NCBI GenBank assembly: GCA_028716945.1
Contig: JAQUOT010000001.1
Span: forward strand, 62,001-126,000
DNA length: 64,000 nt
Direction of reading: 5' to 3'
From: Candidatus Nanoarchaeia archaeon
GTDB lineage: Archaea > Nanobdellota > Nanobdellia > SCGC-AAA011-G17 > JAFCDX01
Below are positions 1-10,094 of this stretch, piece by piece. The first letter of the stretch is position 1. Every line of letters starts with the position of its first letter. Under the pieces are notes generated by a model that was not told where the DNA came from, ran no database searches, and worked only from the letters and a program-made list of their open reading frames with translations. The translations under genes and the position numbers were made by a program.

Positions 1-271
1 TCAACAAAGCAAAAAACATCAAATATTTTCCTTTTTCCCCAAGATATTTATTAGCATAACCAGTTAACTGATGTTTTCCTTTTGTTCTTAAAACAACTTC
101 TCCTAAATAAAAATTAAGTATTAAAATTAAAATTCCTATTAAAATTATATCAACTAAACCTGTAAAAAATCCTGCTTTCGCAACAACATAAGGTATTCCA
201 AGAACTCCAGCTCCAATAACGCAACCAGTTATAGTTGCTATTGCTTCGAGTAATAAAGTCTTATCCTTCAA
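1..271 (-). CDS. Amino acid permease-like transporter, N-terminal part (runs off window start)
   Basis: Reverse-strand reading from TTG at 271: (M)LKDKTLLLEAIATITGCVIGAGVLGIPYVVAKAGFFTGLVDIILIG...; typical TM1 GxGxxGIP motif of APC/aromatic amino acid transporters; no stop before base 1. Confidence 0.6.
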   Translation of the reverse strand, partial: MKDKTLLLEAIATITGCVIGAGVLGIPYVVAKAGFFTGLVDIILIGILILILNFYLGEVVLRTKGKHQLTGYANKYLGEKGKYLMFFALL

Positions 272-442
272 TATAACACCTCTTTAAGATTTAATTGGTT
301 TAAATTGTTTATAAAAGTTTTGTTAGAATAAAATAGAGATAATCACCTCTTTTTTACACCTCTCAAGACAATAAGTCAATTTTTACAGTTTATAAACATT
401 TTGATAGCATAAATTTATATATTTATAGGAAAAGATAGTACT

Positions 443-1117
443 ATGATAATTTCACAGATTATTAATTTTGTATTACATATGGATGATAGTTTAATTGTAT
501 GGACATTTAAATATGGAACATTCATTTATGGTTTATTATTTTTGATAATATTAGGAACAGGATTTGTATTTACTCCATTTTTACCAGGAGATTCTTTAAT
601 ATTTGCCGCAGGAACATTAGCAGCACAAGGAGTTTTGAATCCTTTTTATTTAGTTATTGTATTAACTTTAGCCGCAGTTCTTGGAGATATAATAAATTAT
701 TATCTTGGAAAACATGTAGGAAATTTATTAATAAGAAAAAAGTATGTTAAACAAGAACATATTGATAAAACTCATCATTTTTATGAAAAATATGGTGGAA
801 AAACAATTATAATTGCTAGATTTGTTCCAATTGTAAGAACTTTTGCTCCTTTTGTTGCAGGTATAGCAAAAATGAAATATTCTAGATTTAGTTTTTATAA
901 TATAACTGGAGCTGCAATGTGGGCAACTGGTTTTGTTTCTTTAGGTTATTTCTTTGGTAATTTGCCTTTTGTAAGAGAAAATTATAGTGTAGTAATTGTT
1001 GGAATAATTTTTGTTTCTTTACTTCCTGTAATAATAGAGGGACTAAGACACCATATTAAAAAAAGAAATAAACCAGAAAATATAGCTGAACTATCTAAAC
1101 TAGTTAATAAAAATTAA
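443..1117 (+). CDS. DedA family (SNARE-associated/VTT) membrane protein
   Basis: FTPFLPGDSLIFAAGTLAAQG and ARFVPIVRTFAPFVAGIAKM motifs typical of DedA. Confidence 0.9.
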   Translation: MIISQIINFVLHMDDSLIVWTFKYGTFIYGLLFLIILGTGFVFTPFLPGDSLIFAAGTLAAQGVLNPFYLVIVLTLAAVLGDIINYYLGKHVGNLLIRKKYVKQEHIDKTHHFYEKYGGKTIIIARFVPIVRTFAPFVAGIAKMKYSRFSFYNITGAAMWATGFVSLGYFFGNLPFVRENYSVVIVGIIFVSLLPVIIEGLRHHIKKRNKPENIAELSKLVNKN

Positions 1118-2193
1118 AGCCACCCAAAAATAACACTAGCTAACATTACAATACCTAAAAGTAAAATAATTGAACCCGTAATTAAATGTAAAGTTCTTAA
1201 TTTTCTTGTTCTCCATTCTTCTGCTTTTTCTGTTGTAGTAATTCCAAAATAAACTGCAAGAGTAATGATTAACATAGGTAAAACAAATATTAAATTATAT
1301 AACAATAATAAAGGAACCGCATTTGCTCTTGTTGCTGCTTTAGCTAATAAACCTAATATAACAATGTAAGGACCAGAAGTACAAGGTAATAAAAATAAAC
1401 TTACTAAAATCCCTATACCGAAAGCACCAGGAACAGAAGCTACACTTTTAACAAGAGATTTCATTCTTGGTCTCCAAGACAAAGGAACTTCCATAATAAA
1501 CCATTTACCATACCACAAATAATCTTTCAAATTAAATAATCCAACTAAAATTGCTAAAATAGAAACTACAATGTAAATTATATGAATAATTCCTGAATAT
1601 TGTATTGCTGAATATAAACCAAAACCCATTAATAAATAAGAAATGAATATAGCTGCACTAAAAGCAAGACCTGCAAACAAAGCTTTTTTCTTGTTTCCTG
1701 CAACTAAAATGGTTGTTAATAAAATTATTAATACTGCAAATTCACATGGATTAATTGAATCAACTGCCGCAGCAGAAATTACAGCAGGGATTGTTAATTT
1801 ATCCCATATTCCTGTTTGTTGCTCTTGTTTTATTTCACATTTTTCTAGAGAACATTTTTGTATTTGTTCTATTATTCCATCTTTAACTTCTTGAGATTCT
1901 CCTACAAAGAATTTATCTCCAATGAAAATTGTTGGAACACCCTCAACTTTAGTTCCATACGCTGTTGCTAATTGTTGTAAATATTCTCTATCTTTTTCAT
2001 TGAAATAAATCTCAAAGGTTTTAACATTTAAATTAGAATATTCTTTTTGTGTATCTTCTAAAAAGGTTTCCATAGCTGCACAGTGTGGACAACCTCTTCC
2101 ATAAAAGAAATAAACATCAACTTGTTCTGCTGCATAAATTATCGGACTAAGCAAAAGTACAAATAAAATTATAGATAATAATATTTTTTTCAT
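1114..2193 (-). CDS. Thioredoxin-fold domain (CPHC) fused to CcdA/DsbD-like transmembrane domain
   Basis: YFFYGRGCPHCAAMETFLE then multi-TM region with SINPCEFAVL and LLPCTSGPYIV; internal Met (2193) gives a proper signal peptide MKKILLSIILF. Confidence 0.8.
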   Translation of the reverse strand: MKKILLSIILFVLLLSPIIYAAEQVDVYFFYGRGCPHCAAMETFLEDTQKEYSNLNVKTFEIYFNEKDREYLQQLATAYGTKVEGVPTIFIGDKFFVGESQEVKDGIIEQIQKCSLEKCEIKQEQQTGIWDKLTIPAVISAAAVDSINPCEFAVLIILLTTILVAGNKKKALFAGLAFSAAIFISYLLMGFGLYSAIQYSGIIHIIYIVVSILAILVGLFNLKDYLWYGKWFIMEVPLSWRPRMKSLVKSVASVPGAFGIGILVSLFLLPCTSGPYIVILGLLAKAATRANAVPLLLLYNLIFVLPMLIITLAVYFGITTTEKAEEWRTRKLRTLHLITGSIILLLGIVMLASVIFGWL

Positions 2194-2195
2194 TT

Positions 2196-2663
2196 TCAAA
2201 ACAATTGTATTAAATAACTTAAATATAAAACTATGCCTGCCCCTATCAAACACCCAGCCATTTTTCCTATTGCTGAACTTAATATAGTCCTTTTTTCAGA
2301 GATTTTATTTTTTCTTAAAGTTTCTGCAGCAAATCCTTCAAAAATACCAGCTATTCCATCAGTTATTGAATTTCCAACTACTCCCCCAATAATAGCTCCA
2401 ACAACCCCTGCTATATTTGCTCCAACTAAAGCAAAAATTGCTAAAATCCCATTATCAATTAACCCAAAAACAATATCTGGCCAAACATTTTTTATTTTTA
2501 CATTAAATAGTTTTAAACTTAATAAACATAAAATCCCTAATCCAATTAAAATTAAACCTATCCATCTATCATTATACACAAAATAAGCACTCACTGCACC
2601 AATAATAATACATAAAACAAGAATATTAATTAATACCGGAAGGAAATGGTTTTTGTTTTTCAT
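2196..2663 (-). CDS. Small glycine-rich membrane protein, unknown function
   Basis: 155-aa ORF with several TM segments, overlaps next gene start by 4 nt. Confidence 0.6.
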   Translation of the reverse strand: MKNKNHFLPVLINILVLCIIIGAVSAYFVYNDRWIGLILIGLGILCLLSLKLFNVKIKNVWPDIVFGLIDNGILAIFALVGANIAGVVGAIIGGVVGNSITDGIAGIFEGFAAETLRKNKISEKRTILSSAIGKMAGCLIGAGIVLYLSYLIQLF

Positions 2664-3229
2664 TTTAGAGCTTCGTTGAATACTTTTTTATTGCTTTCTA
2701 TGAATTCAGGTCTTATTTTGTCTGTTATTGATTTCCAAATTTTGTCTTTATTCAAGATTAAAATATTTTTCTTTAAAGCATAACCCAAAATATAAGTATT
2801 TGCATCCATAATATTTCCTGTTAGTTTTTCAACTATATCGTCTGCTTTTACAATTTCTATTTTCTTAGAGAATTTTTTAATTTTTGTTATTAAACTTTCT
2901 GGAGAAAGTTCTTCAACCAGATAAGGTTTTGAAGTTTTATAATTAATTAAAATAGTTGTGTTTGGATTAGCCCAATAACAAGCCCTTAATGCTTCTAAAG
3001 GATCTAAAGCAATTATTAAATCAGCACTTCCAACCAAAATTAATTCAGAATTTATTTTTTTATCAGAAATTCTTATATGACATTGTAAAGATCCACCTCT
3101 TTGTGCTAGTCCATGTAATTCTGTTTGTGAAATATTATATCCTTGACTTAAAGCAGCTTTTGCAATTACTTCTGCAATTGTTAAAACTCCTTGTCCTCCA
3201 TATCCTGTTATTATTATATCTGATTTCAT
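2660..3229 (-). CDS. iorB: Indolepyruvate oxidoreductase subunit beta
   Basis: IIITGYGGQGVLTIAEVIAKAA...QTELHGLAQRGGSLQCHIRI; pyruvate/ketoisovalerate oxidoreductase gamma domain; coupled to IorA. Confidence 0.88.
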   Translation of the reverse strand: MKSDIIITGYGGQGVLTIAEVIAKAALSQGYNISQTELHGLAQRGGSLQCHIRISDKKINSELILVGSADLIIALDPLEALRACYWANPNTTILINYKTSKPYLVEELSPESLITKIKKFSKKIEIVKADDIVEKLTGNIMDANTYILGYALKKNILILNKDKIWKSITDKIRPEFIESNKKVFNEALK

Positions 3230-5043
3230 TGTGTTTTTATTTTTATTGAACTAGGTGCTAATTGCTTGCAAACAGTACAACCCCAACATAAATTTGCATC
3301 GATTGAATATTTTCCATTTTCTTTGAAAATTGCTGGACATTTAAAATTGTCAAGCTCTTTTAAATCAGGATTTTGCTGATAAACTTCAAATCTGAAATAA
3401 TTTTTCTTTTCTTTTGCTAATCTTCTCAAATAAGCTAACTTACACTCTCCTTTAGCAATCAAAACAGAAACTCCTTTTTTTGAGTATAAATCTTTTACAG
3501 TTTCTAGCAATTCATTCATATTGTATACATTTGCACTTGCGTAATTATCAACTTGACAAGCTTTAACAATTTCTGCTATATCAATTATCTTTGCTTCTTC
3601 TGTTGCATTTCTTCCTGTTGTTAATGTAGGTTGATGACCTGTCATTGCAGTCCATCTATTATCTAAAATAACTAGTAAAATATCTGATTTGTTATAAACT
3701 AGATTTAATAATGCTGGAACACCTGCATGGAAAAATGTTGAATCTCCGATAAAAGCAACTGTTTTTTTATTTGTAGACTTTGAAACTCCATGCGCTAAAC
3801 TTATTCCTGCACCCATGCTTACAATTATATCTTCTATTTTTTCTGGTTTCCAGGAACCTAATAAATAACAACCAATATCTCCTAATTTTGGAGCATCTGG
3901 AATTATTTTTCTTATAGCATAAAATGTAGCTCTATGAGGACACCCTGCACATAAAAATGGAATTCTTGGTTCTATTTCTGTATTATTATATTGTTTACCT
4001 ATATTTTCTATGTCTTTTGGGAATTTTTTATTTAATATTTTAGATATTCCATGTAAAACAATTTCAGTATTATATTCTCCAACAGAAGATAAAAAATCCT
4101 TACCATGAACTTCCAAATTATTTGTTAAACATTTTACTTCGTTTTCAATTATAGGATCAACTTCTTCTATAACTAAAACTTTTTTTAATTTTTTACAAAA
4201 ATTCTTTATTTTTTCATCAGGCAGAGGATAACTCATTCCTATTTTTAATAAAGGCAATTTAATTTTTAAATCATCAAAAACTTCTTTTACATATCTGTAA
4301 GAAACTCCAGAAGTAATAATTCCTATATTTCCTGTTCCTGATTCAGTAAAATTTAATTCAGATTTTTCAGATAATTTCTTTAATAATTCTATTTTATTTA
4401 ATAATTTTTCATGACCTAAAACAGTATGACTGCAAGAACCTTCATAATTTATTGGTTTTTCAAATCTGCCAATAGAATTTATTTTTGGTATTTTAGACAA
4501 ATTAATTATTGATCTTGTATAGCAAACTCTTGTTGTTAATCTTATTATAACTGGGATTTTATATTTCCAAGCAATTTCAAATGCTTTTTTTGTTACATCC
4601 ATTGTTTCTTCAGGAGAACTTGGTTCTAACATAGGAATATAACCCATCTTAGAATACCATCTTGTATCTTGTTCTGTTTCAATAGAACTAAAACATCCTG
4701 GATCATCTGCTACAACAACAACCAAAGGACATTCTAAATAAGTTAAAGGTAATAATGAATCTGAAACTACATTTAAACCATAATGTTTCATTGCAGTTAT
4801 TGATTTTACTCCAGAAAATGCTGCACCTGCTGCTGCCTCTAAAGCAACTTTTTCATTAGTAGACCATTCAAAATATAATCCTGTTTCTTTTGATATTTCT
4901 GCTAATACAGTACCTATTTCAGAAGCAGGAGTTCCTGGATATGAAGCCGAAAAGCCTACACCAGACTCTAAACAGGCTCTTACAACAGCTTCATTACCAA
5001 ACAATAAAGTTCTTTTTTCTTTAGATAAAACTTCTTTTGACAT
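3226..5043 (-). CDS. iorA: Indolepyruvate ferredoxin oxidoreductase subunit alpha
   Basis: TPP motif GDSTFFHAGVPALLNLVYNKSDILLVILDNRWTAMTGHQPT; N-terminal POR domain; C-terminal CWGCTVC cluster remnant. Confidence 0.9.
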   Translation of the reverse strand: MSKEVLSKEKRTLLFGNEAVVRACLESGVGFSASYPGTPASEIGTVLAEISKETGLYFEWSTNEKVALEAAAGAAFSGVKSITAMKHYGLNVVSDSLLPLTYLECPLVVVVADDPGCFSSIETEQDTRWYSKMGYIPMLEPSSPEETMDVTKKAFEIAWKYKIPVIIRLTTRVCYTRSIINLSKIPKINSIGRFEKPINYEGSCSHTVLGHEKLLNKIELLKKLSEKSELNFTESGTGNIGIITSGVSYRYVKEVFDDLKIKLPLLKIGMSYPLPDEKIKNFCKKLKKVLVIEEVDPIIENEVKCLTNNLEVHGKDFLSSVGEYNTEIVLHGISKILNKKFPKDIENIGKQYNNTEIEPRIPFLCAGCPHRATFYAIRKIIPDAPKLGDIGCYLLGSWKPEKIEDIIVSMGAGISLAHGVSKSTNKKTVAFIGDSTFFHAGVPALLNLVYNKSDILLVILDNRWTAMTGHQPTLTTGRNATEEAKIIDIAEIVKACQVDNYASANVYNMNELLETVKDLYSKKGVSVLIAKGECKLAYLRRLAKEKKNYFRFEVYQQNPDLKELDNFKCPAIFKENGKYSIDANLCWGCTVCKQLAPSSIKIKTQ

Positions 5044-5083
5044 TAGTAATATTCTCTTTTTAATAATTTAAATGCTTTGTGAT

Positions 5084-5419
5084 TTATAATTCAATGAGTA
5101 TAAGGCTTAAAATACCCAAACTTATACCTATTTTGTTTATTAATGATAAATTTTCCTTAAAAAATATAACCCCCACTAAAACAATTGCTATAAGATTTAA
5201 AATTGTAAAAATAGATATCGCCTTTGATAAATATTCATATTTTAAAGATATTGCCCAAAAAACAGTACCTATAAAGTAAATTATTAAACCAACTATTAAT
5301 AAAACATTTTTATTTTCTAAAGCAAATTTTTTGAAGAATATATCCCCTATAACCTCTAAGGTTACGGCTAAAATAATTAATCCAAAGAACATAAACTTTA
5401 CAAATAATTCTGAATTCAT
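5084..5419 (-). CDS. EamA/SMR-like small membrane transporter
   Basis: 111 aa, 4 TM, EVIGDIFFKKFA...IVLVGVIFFKENLSLINKIGISLGILSL typical of DMT superfamily. Confidence 0.65.
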   Translation of the reverse strand: MNSELFVKFMFFGLIILAVTLEVIGDIFFKKFALENKNVLLIVGLIIYFIGTVFWAISLKYEYLSKAISIFTILNLIAIVLVGVIFFKENLSLINKIGISLGILSLILIEL

Positions 5420-5472
5420 AATATAATTTATTAACTCAAATTTAAAAGGTTTATGATTTTATTGTATAGAGG

Positions 5473-6456
5473 TTAATTTGCACTAGAATAAATAGTATCA
5501 AATCTTTTTAAGAATTTCTCAGCAAGTTCTGGAGAATGAATTATTAGTATATTCTCATCATTTGCATTATTTCCCGAAGCAGTGGGATTATAACTCCCAG
5601 TTATTACAATTTTTCTGTCAATTATCCACACTTTATCATGAAGTAAATAAGGATTTGAATCTGTTTTTATATCGATTCCATTTTCTTTTAAAAATTTGTA
5701 CTTTTCATACTGCATATTTATTCTTTGTTTCTCAACAACCAGTTTAATATCAAGATTTTTCTTTTCAACTAATTTTTCTGCAATATAACTATCTGTAAAG
5801 GAAAATAATAATCCATAAATACTTGAATTTGCTTTATCCATTTGTTCTAAAACGTGTTTTTGGCAAGAATCCTCTGGGCAAAAGTAATTTTCTATTAAAA
5901 TATCTCCATATTGTACTTTTGGATATCTTACTTTAGCTCCAGAACCAAATATTCCAAAAAATAATTCTTCAAACTCATCCCTGTAATTCTGAGATAGATA
6001 ATCTGATTGAATTACTATTAAATTATTATAATCCTTGAATAAACTATTTGTTTTTGGATTAAAAGAACCTGAAGAAAAGGTATTATTTGAATAAATGCAA
6101 AATTTATCATGCATTAGCGCTTTGTTAGTATCAAATTTGTGTGCTAAGCTAACTTTACTATGATCATTAGTAACTAATCTATAATTTTTCTTAGATAATT
6201 CACTAACCATATTTTTCAAATCAATATCATAAAAAGCACAATCCGGATTTTCTGTATCTTTTATCAAATCTGCATGAATTTTACCACAATCATCAGTCTC
6301 ACAGAAATAAACTTGCATAGACTTATAATCTTCTTGTATTATTTTTGGTTGCTCGAGAACAGCCATAGGAGAAATATTCTTCTGGCTATAACCAATTAAA
6401 CCTGCTCCTATTAAAAAAGCAAACAACACAAGTTTCATCAGAGTTTTATTTCTCAT
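5473..6456 (-). CDS. Secreted phospholipase D-like (HKD) protein
   Basis: N-terminal signal; two HxK motifs: MHDKFCIYSNNTFSSGSFNP and LLHDKVWIIDRKIVITGSYNP. Confidence 0.85.
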   Translation of the reverse strand: MRNKTLMKLVLFAFLIGAGLIGYSQKNISPMAVLEQPKIIQEDYKSMQVYFCETDDCGKIHADLIKDTENPDCAFYDIDLKNMVSELSKKNYRLVTNDHSKVSLAHKFDTNKALMHDKFCIYSNNTFSSGSFNPKTNSLFKDYNNLIVIQSDYLSQNYRDEFEELFFGIFGSGAKVRYPKVQYGDILIENYFCPEDSCQKHVLEQMDKANSSIYGLLFSFTDSYIAEKLVEKKNLDIKLVVEKQRINMQYEKYKFLKENGIDIKTDSNPYLLHDKVWIIDRKIVITGSYNPTASGNNANDENILIIHSPELAEKFLKRFDTIYSSAN

Positions 6457-6516
6457 GTCATTAACTTAATCTTTTGATTTAAATAATTTTATATATTAGA
6501 AAACATTAGTAAAGAT

Positions 6517-6651
6517 ATGTCAGATTACGAAAATGCTAGTTATAGAAAATCAAGAAAAGAAAAAAGAAACAAAAGAAGATATAATCCTTATAAGCACGGT
6601 GGAAAGTTTAGAACCACAAATATAACTAATTCTGCTACAAAAAAAGAATAA
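6517..6651 (+). CDS. 44-aa highly basic small protein
   Basis: ATG..TAA reading MSDYENASYRKSRKEKRNKRRYNPYKHGGKFRTTNITNSATKKE; preceded by TATA-like TTTATATATT. Confidence 0.5.
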   Translation: MSDYENASYRKSRKEKRNKRRYNPYKHGGKFRTTNITNSATKKE

Positions 6652-7365
6652 TTAAAACAATAAAAATATAAGTCCTGCTAAAATTAAGCCATTACCAAGA
6701 TCTGCTATTGCAGTTGCTAAAGGAACAAGGAAATTATTAGGATCTTCTTGCTTTCTAAAATAATATCTTCCTGCAAATATTGCAATTGCAAATAGGATAT
6801 TAACCAAAATAAAAACGTCTAATAAAACAATACCATAAATTTTTAATGCAATTGTTGTAGTAACTATATACTTTGAAAAATGAGATAAAATTATAGCTAC
6901 TGTTGAACTTAATGCACCTGTTCCCAAGGCAATAGTTACTATCTGATAATATAATCTTCTAAGTTCTTTATTTGTCCACCATCCATCTTTTACTTTTCCT
7001 TGATGGAGCATAGTTCCAAATTTAGATGAAATAATCGAACCATAATCACCTATCATATCATTTAAAGTAGGATATAATATTACAAAAGGAATTATAATTA
7101 TAAAAATTTGTTTCATTTCTTCTAAAGCAATTCCACCAAAAGCACTCATCAAAGTTGCCAAAAGAAGTATGAGAATACTTTCTCTTATAATTACATGACT
7201 CACATGTGAATGAGAACCATATTCTTTAATATAAAAAAGAGTTTTATGGGATATTCCATGTTTCTTATGAATATGATGTAATAAAGGGTGATGTTTATGT
7301 CTTTTAATTTTTATTAAACGCCTTAGTTCTCTTTTCAATTTGTGATTTTTGGTGTGATTAATCAT
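6652..7365 (-). CDS. MgtE/SLC41-type divalent cation transporter domain, with His-rich N-terminus
   Basis: IIPFVILYPTLNDMIGDYGSIISSKFGTMLHQG; PLATAIADLGNGLILAGLIFL; N-term HKHHPLLHHIHKKHGISH. Confidence 0.75.
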   Translation of the reverse strand: MINHTKNHKLKRELRRLIKIKRHKHHPLLHHIHKKHGISHKTLFYIKEYGSHSHVSHVIIRESILILLLATLMSAFGGIALEEMKQIFIIIIPFVILYPTLNDMIGDYGSIISSKFGTMLHQGKVKDGWWTNKELRRLYYQIVTIALGTGALSSTVAIILSHFSKYIVTTTIALKIYGIVLLDVFILVNILFAIAIFAGRYYFRKQEDPNNFLVPLATAIADLGNGLILAGLIFLLF

Positions 7366-7910
7366 AGTATAAATAATGTAATAAGCAACGAAATAACGCT
7401 TATTATGTCTCCTGTAGAGGTTATGAATGGACCCATGATATTATTTGGATCATAACCTCGTTTAAACAAAGCCAAAGTTGTAAATAAAGTCAAAGGTAAT
7501 TCGATTAAATTTGCAAAAATTCCAGCAATAAGAGGAATCAAAATTATTTTGGGCATGAAGATTTTCAAGATGAAATAATTAAATCCGAATGCAACCAAGC
7601 CAAGAACTAATGAAACCATAATTCCCAGAAGAAATGCTGCAATTAAATTTCCTTTTATTATTTTAGTTTTTGTATGTTTTGGATTGATAATATGTAAAAA
7701 TAATCCTGCACTCAATCTAGAAGCAAATGAACCATCTATACTATTTCTCATTTCTAGTAAACCAGGTATAAGGATAAGCATTCCAGGAATTAAAAATACT
7801 TTATCAGTATATATTGCTAACATTGTTCCTGCAATTAATCCACCAATTACAGAAACTAATTGTACGCCTACTATTTCAAAAAAATCTTTATTAAATATAC
7901 TACCTTTCAT
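7362..7910 (-). CDS. MgtE/SLC41-type transporter domain (second half)
   Basis: LIPGLLEMRNSIDGSFASRLSAGLFLHII...GPFITSTGDIISVISLLITLF; 4-nt overlap with the next MgtE ORF. Confidence 0.75.
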   Translation of the reverse strand: MKGSIFNKDFFEIVGVQLVSVIGGLIAGTMLAIYTDKVFLIPGMLILIPGLLEMRNSIDGSFASRLSAGLFLHIINPKHTKTKIIKGNLIAAFLLGIMVSLVLGLVAFGFNYFILKIFMPKIILIPLIAGIFANLIELPLTLFTTLALFKRGYDPNNIMGPFITSTGDIISVISLLITLFIL

Positions 7911-7914
7911 TATA

Positions 7915-8580
7915 TCACCATAAATAAGGGATTATCCTATATTTTACTTTTTTCATATATTCTTTATAACCTTTTAAATCTCTTGTTAAAACTTTTTCTT
8001 CGTTTAAAGTTCTAAAGATTATTACAAAAATCATCGGGATTGAAAAAATTGATGCGTAATAAGATCCAAGAGTTAAAGGCATAAATAAATACATTAAAAT
8101 TACTCCCAAATACATTGGATGTCTTATTATTGCATAAGGTCCTGTACTGACTAATTTTTGTTTTTTATAAACTTCTACTGTTCTTGAAGTAAAACTATTT
8201 TCTTTAAAAACAAAAAATACTATTGAATATCCTATTAATACAATAATTGCTGAAATAATAACTAAAAACACTGGAACATTTGACCAATGATATCTATAAT
8301 CAAATCCAGGAATTAAAAAACCGATAAAGAAAACAAAAGTTGATATTTTAATAAGCCATTTTTGCTGAACTTCTTTTTCTTTGAATTTTAATCTTCTTTC
8401 TAAAAGTCTTGGATCGTGTTTTAAAAAATAAAATACAACAAAAAGACAAGGAATAAATAAAATAGCTATGAATAACCAACCTTGCCAATAACTAAAAGAA
8501 CCTGCTGGTAAAAATAACATTAATCCTATAACTAAAAGCGATGATAAGAATAATAAAAATGCTTTCCTCTTTAATTTCAT
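7915..8580 (-). CDS. Isoprenylcysteine carboxyl methyltransferase/NnrU-like membrane methyltransferase
   Basis: LVSTGPYAIIRHPMYLGVILMYLFMPLTLGS...RTLNEEKVLTRDLKGYKEYMKKVKYRIIPYLW. Confidence 0.85.
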   Translation of the reverse strand: MKLKRKAFLLFLSSLLVIGLMLFLPAGSFSYWQGWLFIAILFIPCLFVVFYFLKHDPRLLERRLKFKEKEVQQKWLIKISTFVFFIGFLIPGFDYRYHWSNVPVFLVIISAIIVLIGYSIVFFVFKENSFTSRTVEVYKKQKLVSTGPYAIIRHPMYLGVILMYLFMPLTLGSYYASIFSIPMIFVIIFRTLNEEKVLTRDLKGYKEYMKKVKYRIIPYLW

Positions 8581-8680
8581 ATATTTAATAAATAAATTGA
8601 TTATTTAAAGGTTTTTAATGAGCTAAGATTAAAGTTTTATCACCACAACCTATAAAAACAAAAGAATTCTTTTAATATTA

Positions 8681-9175
8681 ATGAAAGAGGCAAGTTTTTC
8701 TAAATTAAAACAAAGTTCTCCAGATAATGCAAGAGAATTCTTAATAGATCAGAAAGTATTGTTAATATTTCTAAATTCTCCAGCAAGAACAAAATGGTTA
8801 AAATTTATTGGATTAAACAATTTAGAAATAAAAAAGATAATGAAAATAGTGGATTATTATGCTAAATTAAAAATATCTTTAGAAAAAAAGAAAAAACCAA
8901 AAACAAGAAAAGAAATAATTAAAATAGAAGCAGAATGCTTAAAAAAAGTTTACAAAGGAGAATTATTAAAATTCAAAAGTATAGAAGAACATAAAATAAA
9001 AATAGCTAAAAACATTGCAAAAGCTGAATATCCTGGTTCTATAGTAATAGATACCTTAAAAGCTGAAAAACTAGCAACTTTAACAGGATTAAAAAATAAG
9101 GAATTTCCTTCTGAGTTATTAGTATTTGATATTAAAAATAAGAAAATAATAGGGTTAAATATAACCAATAAATAG
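8681..9175 (+). CDS. Hypothetical protein
   Basis: 164-aa ORF with archaeal spacing; no family recognised. Confidence 0.5.
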   Translation: MKEASFSKLKQSSPDNAREFLIDQKVLLIFLNSPARTKWLKFIGLNNLEIKKIMKIVDYYAKLKISLEKKKKPKTRKEIIKIEAECLKKVYKGELLKFKSIEEHKIKIAKNIAKAEYPGSIVIDTLKAEKLATLTGLKNKEFPSELLVFDIKNKKIIGLNITNK

Positions 9176-9213
9176 CAATATTTATAAGTAATTTTAGTTC
9201 TTTTTTGGATTAT

Positions 9214-9325
9214 GTGGGAGTGGCAGAGCGGTCAAATGCGCTGGACTTAAGATCCAGTAGCTTAGTGCTTGCGAGGGTTCAAAAGGACTTTCCTAGAAAG
9301 CCCTGAACTTATCCCTTCTCCCACA
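9214..9325 (+). tRNA. tRNA-Leu(TAA) with a 28-nt non-canonical intron in the T-loop (9283-9310)
   Basis: Acceptor GTGGGAG/CTCCCAC, anticodon arm CTGGA-CTTAAGA-TCCAG, long variable arm, T-stem GAGGG/CCCTT. Removing 9283-9310 restores TTCAAAT T-loop; BHB: H=GTTC/GAAC, bulges AA|A and TT|A, inner helix AGGACTTTC/GAAAGCCCT. Confidence 0.9.
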
Positions 9326-9434
9326 CTTATTTTTTCTTATAAAAAGTATATTCTACAAAATATATATTACAACAAATTGCAACTTGCAAACGGGTGTGCG
9401 TGAGATTTATAAATAAAAAAAGCACCATAGTGGT

Positions 9435-10094
9435 ATGAGCATAAATAAAAATATAATTTTACCAAAAAGATGGAATAATGATTTAGCTTATTTTTGTGGT
9501 TTAATTTTAGGGGACGGAAGTTTACCTAAAGCATTTACAAAAAGACCGAATGGAAAAATACAGAAAAGACACCTTATTTATTTTTTCTGTAATTCTTTAA
9601 ATTTCTGTAAAGAAGTGTACATTCCTCTATTTGTTAGATTATTTAATATAAATCCGCGATTAGAAATTAGAAAAAAGAAAGATAGAAAAATTTTATATAA
9701 TTGCCCAATAGAATCCAAAAAGATATACTTATTCTTAAAAAATAAAGGAATTACCACCGGTAAAAAAGCAAAAATTGCTAAAATTCCAAATTTACCAAAA
9801 AAGTATTATGCCCCCTTACTTGCAGGATTATTAGATACAGACGGAGGTAAAAAGGGAAGTGGTTTTGGGCTTTCTACAGCAAGTAAATATTTAGCTAAAT
9901 TTTGTGATAATATGTTTAAACAATTTAAATTTTCTTATCATTCTTGCCCTTGGAAGTATAATAATCATGTTTACCATCAGATTTATATACATAAAAAGGA
10001 TTTCTATAAAATATTAAAATACATACCTTTAAAAAATAAAGAGAAGGTAGATTTTATTAAAAGCGCCCCGATGGCTCAGTCGGTAGAGCACTAG
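9435..10094 (+). CDS. LAGLIDADG homing endonuclease-like protein; C-terminus overlaps tRNA-Thr
   Basis: Two LAGLIDADG motifs: FCGLILGDGSL and LLAGLLDTDGG. Confidence 0.85.
   Translation: MSINKNIILPKRWNNDLAYFCGLILGDGSLPKAFTKRPNGKIQKRHLIYFFCNSLNFCKEVYIPLFVRLFNINPRLEIRKKKDRKILYNCPIESKKIYLFLKNKGITTGKKAKIAKIPNLPKKYYAPLLAGLLDTDGGKKGSGFGLSTASKYLAKFCDNMFKQFKFSYHSCPWKYNNHVYHQIYIHKKDFYKILKYIPLKNKEKVDFIKSAPMAQSVEH

Noticed and set aside
2233-2586. Plus-strand 117-aa ORF with Pro-rich translation
   Set aside because: Opposite strand of the membrane protein gene 2196-2663; likely spurious.
9435-10094. LAGLIDADG ORF as part of a large group I or rRNA-type intron joining tRNA-Leu and tRNA-Thr
   Set aside because: Both flanking tRNAs are complete with their own small introns, so the ORF is free-standing rather than intron-encoded in either.
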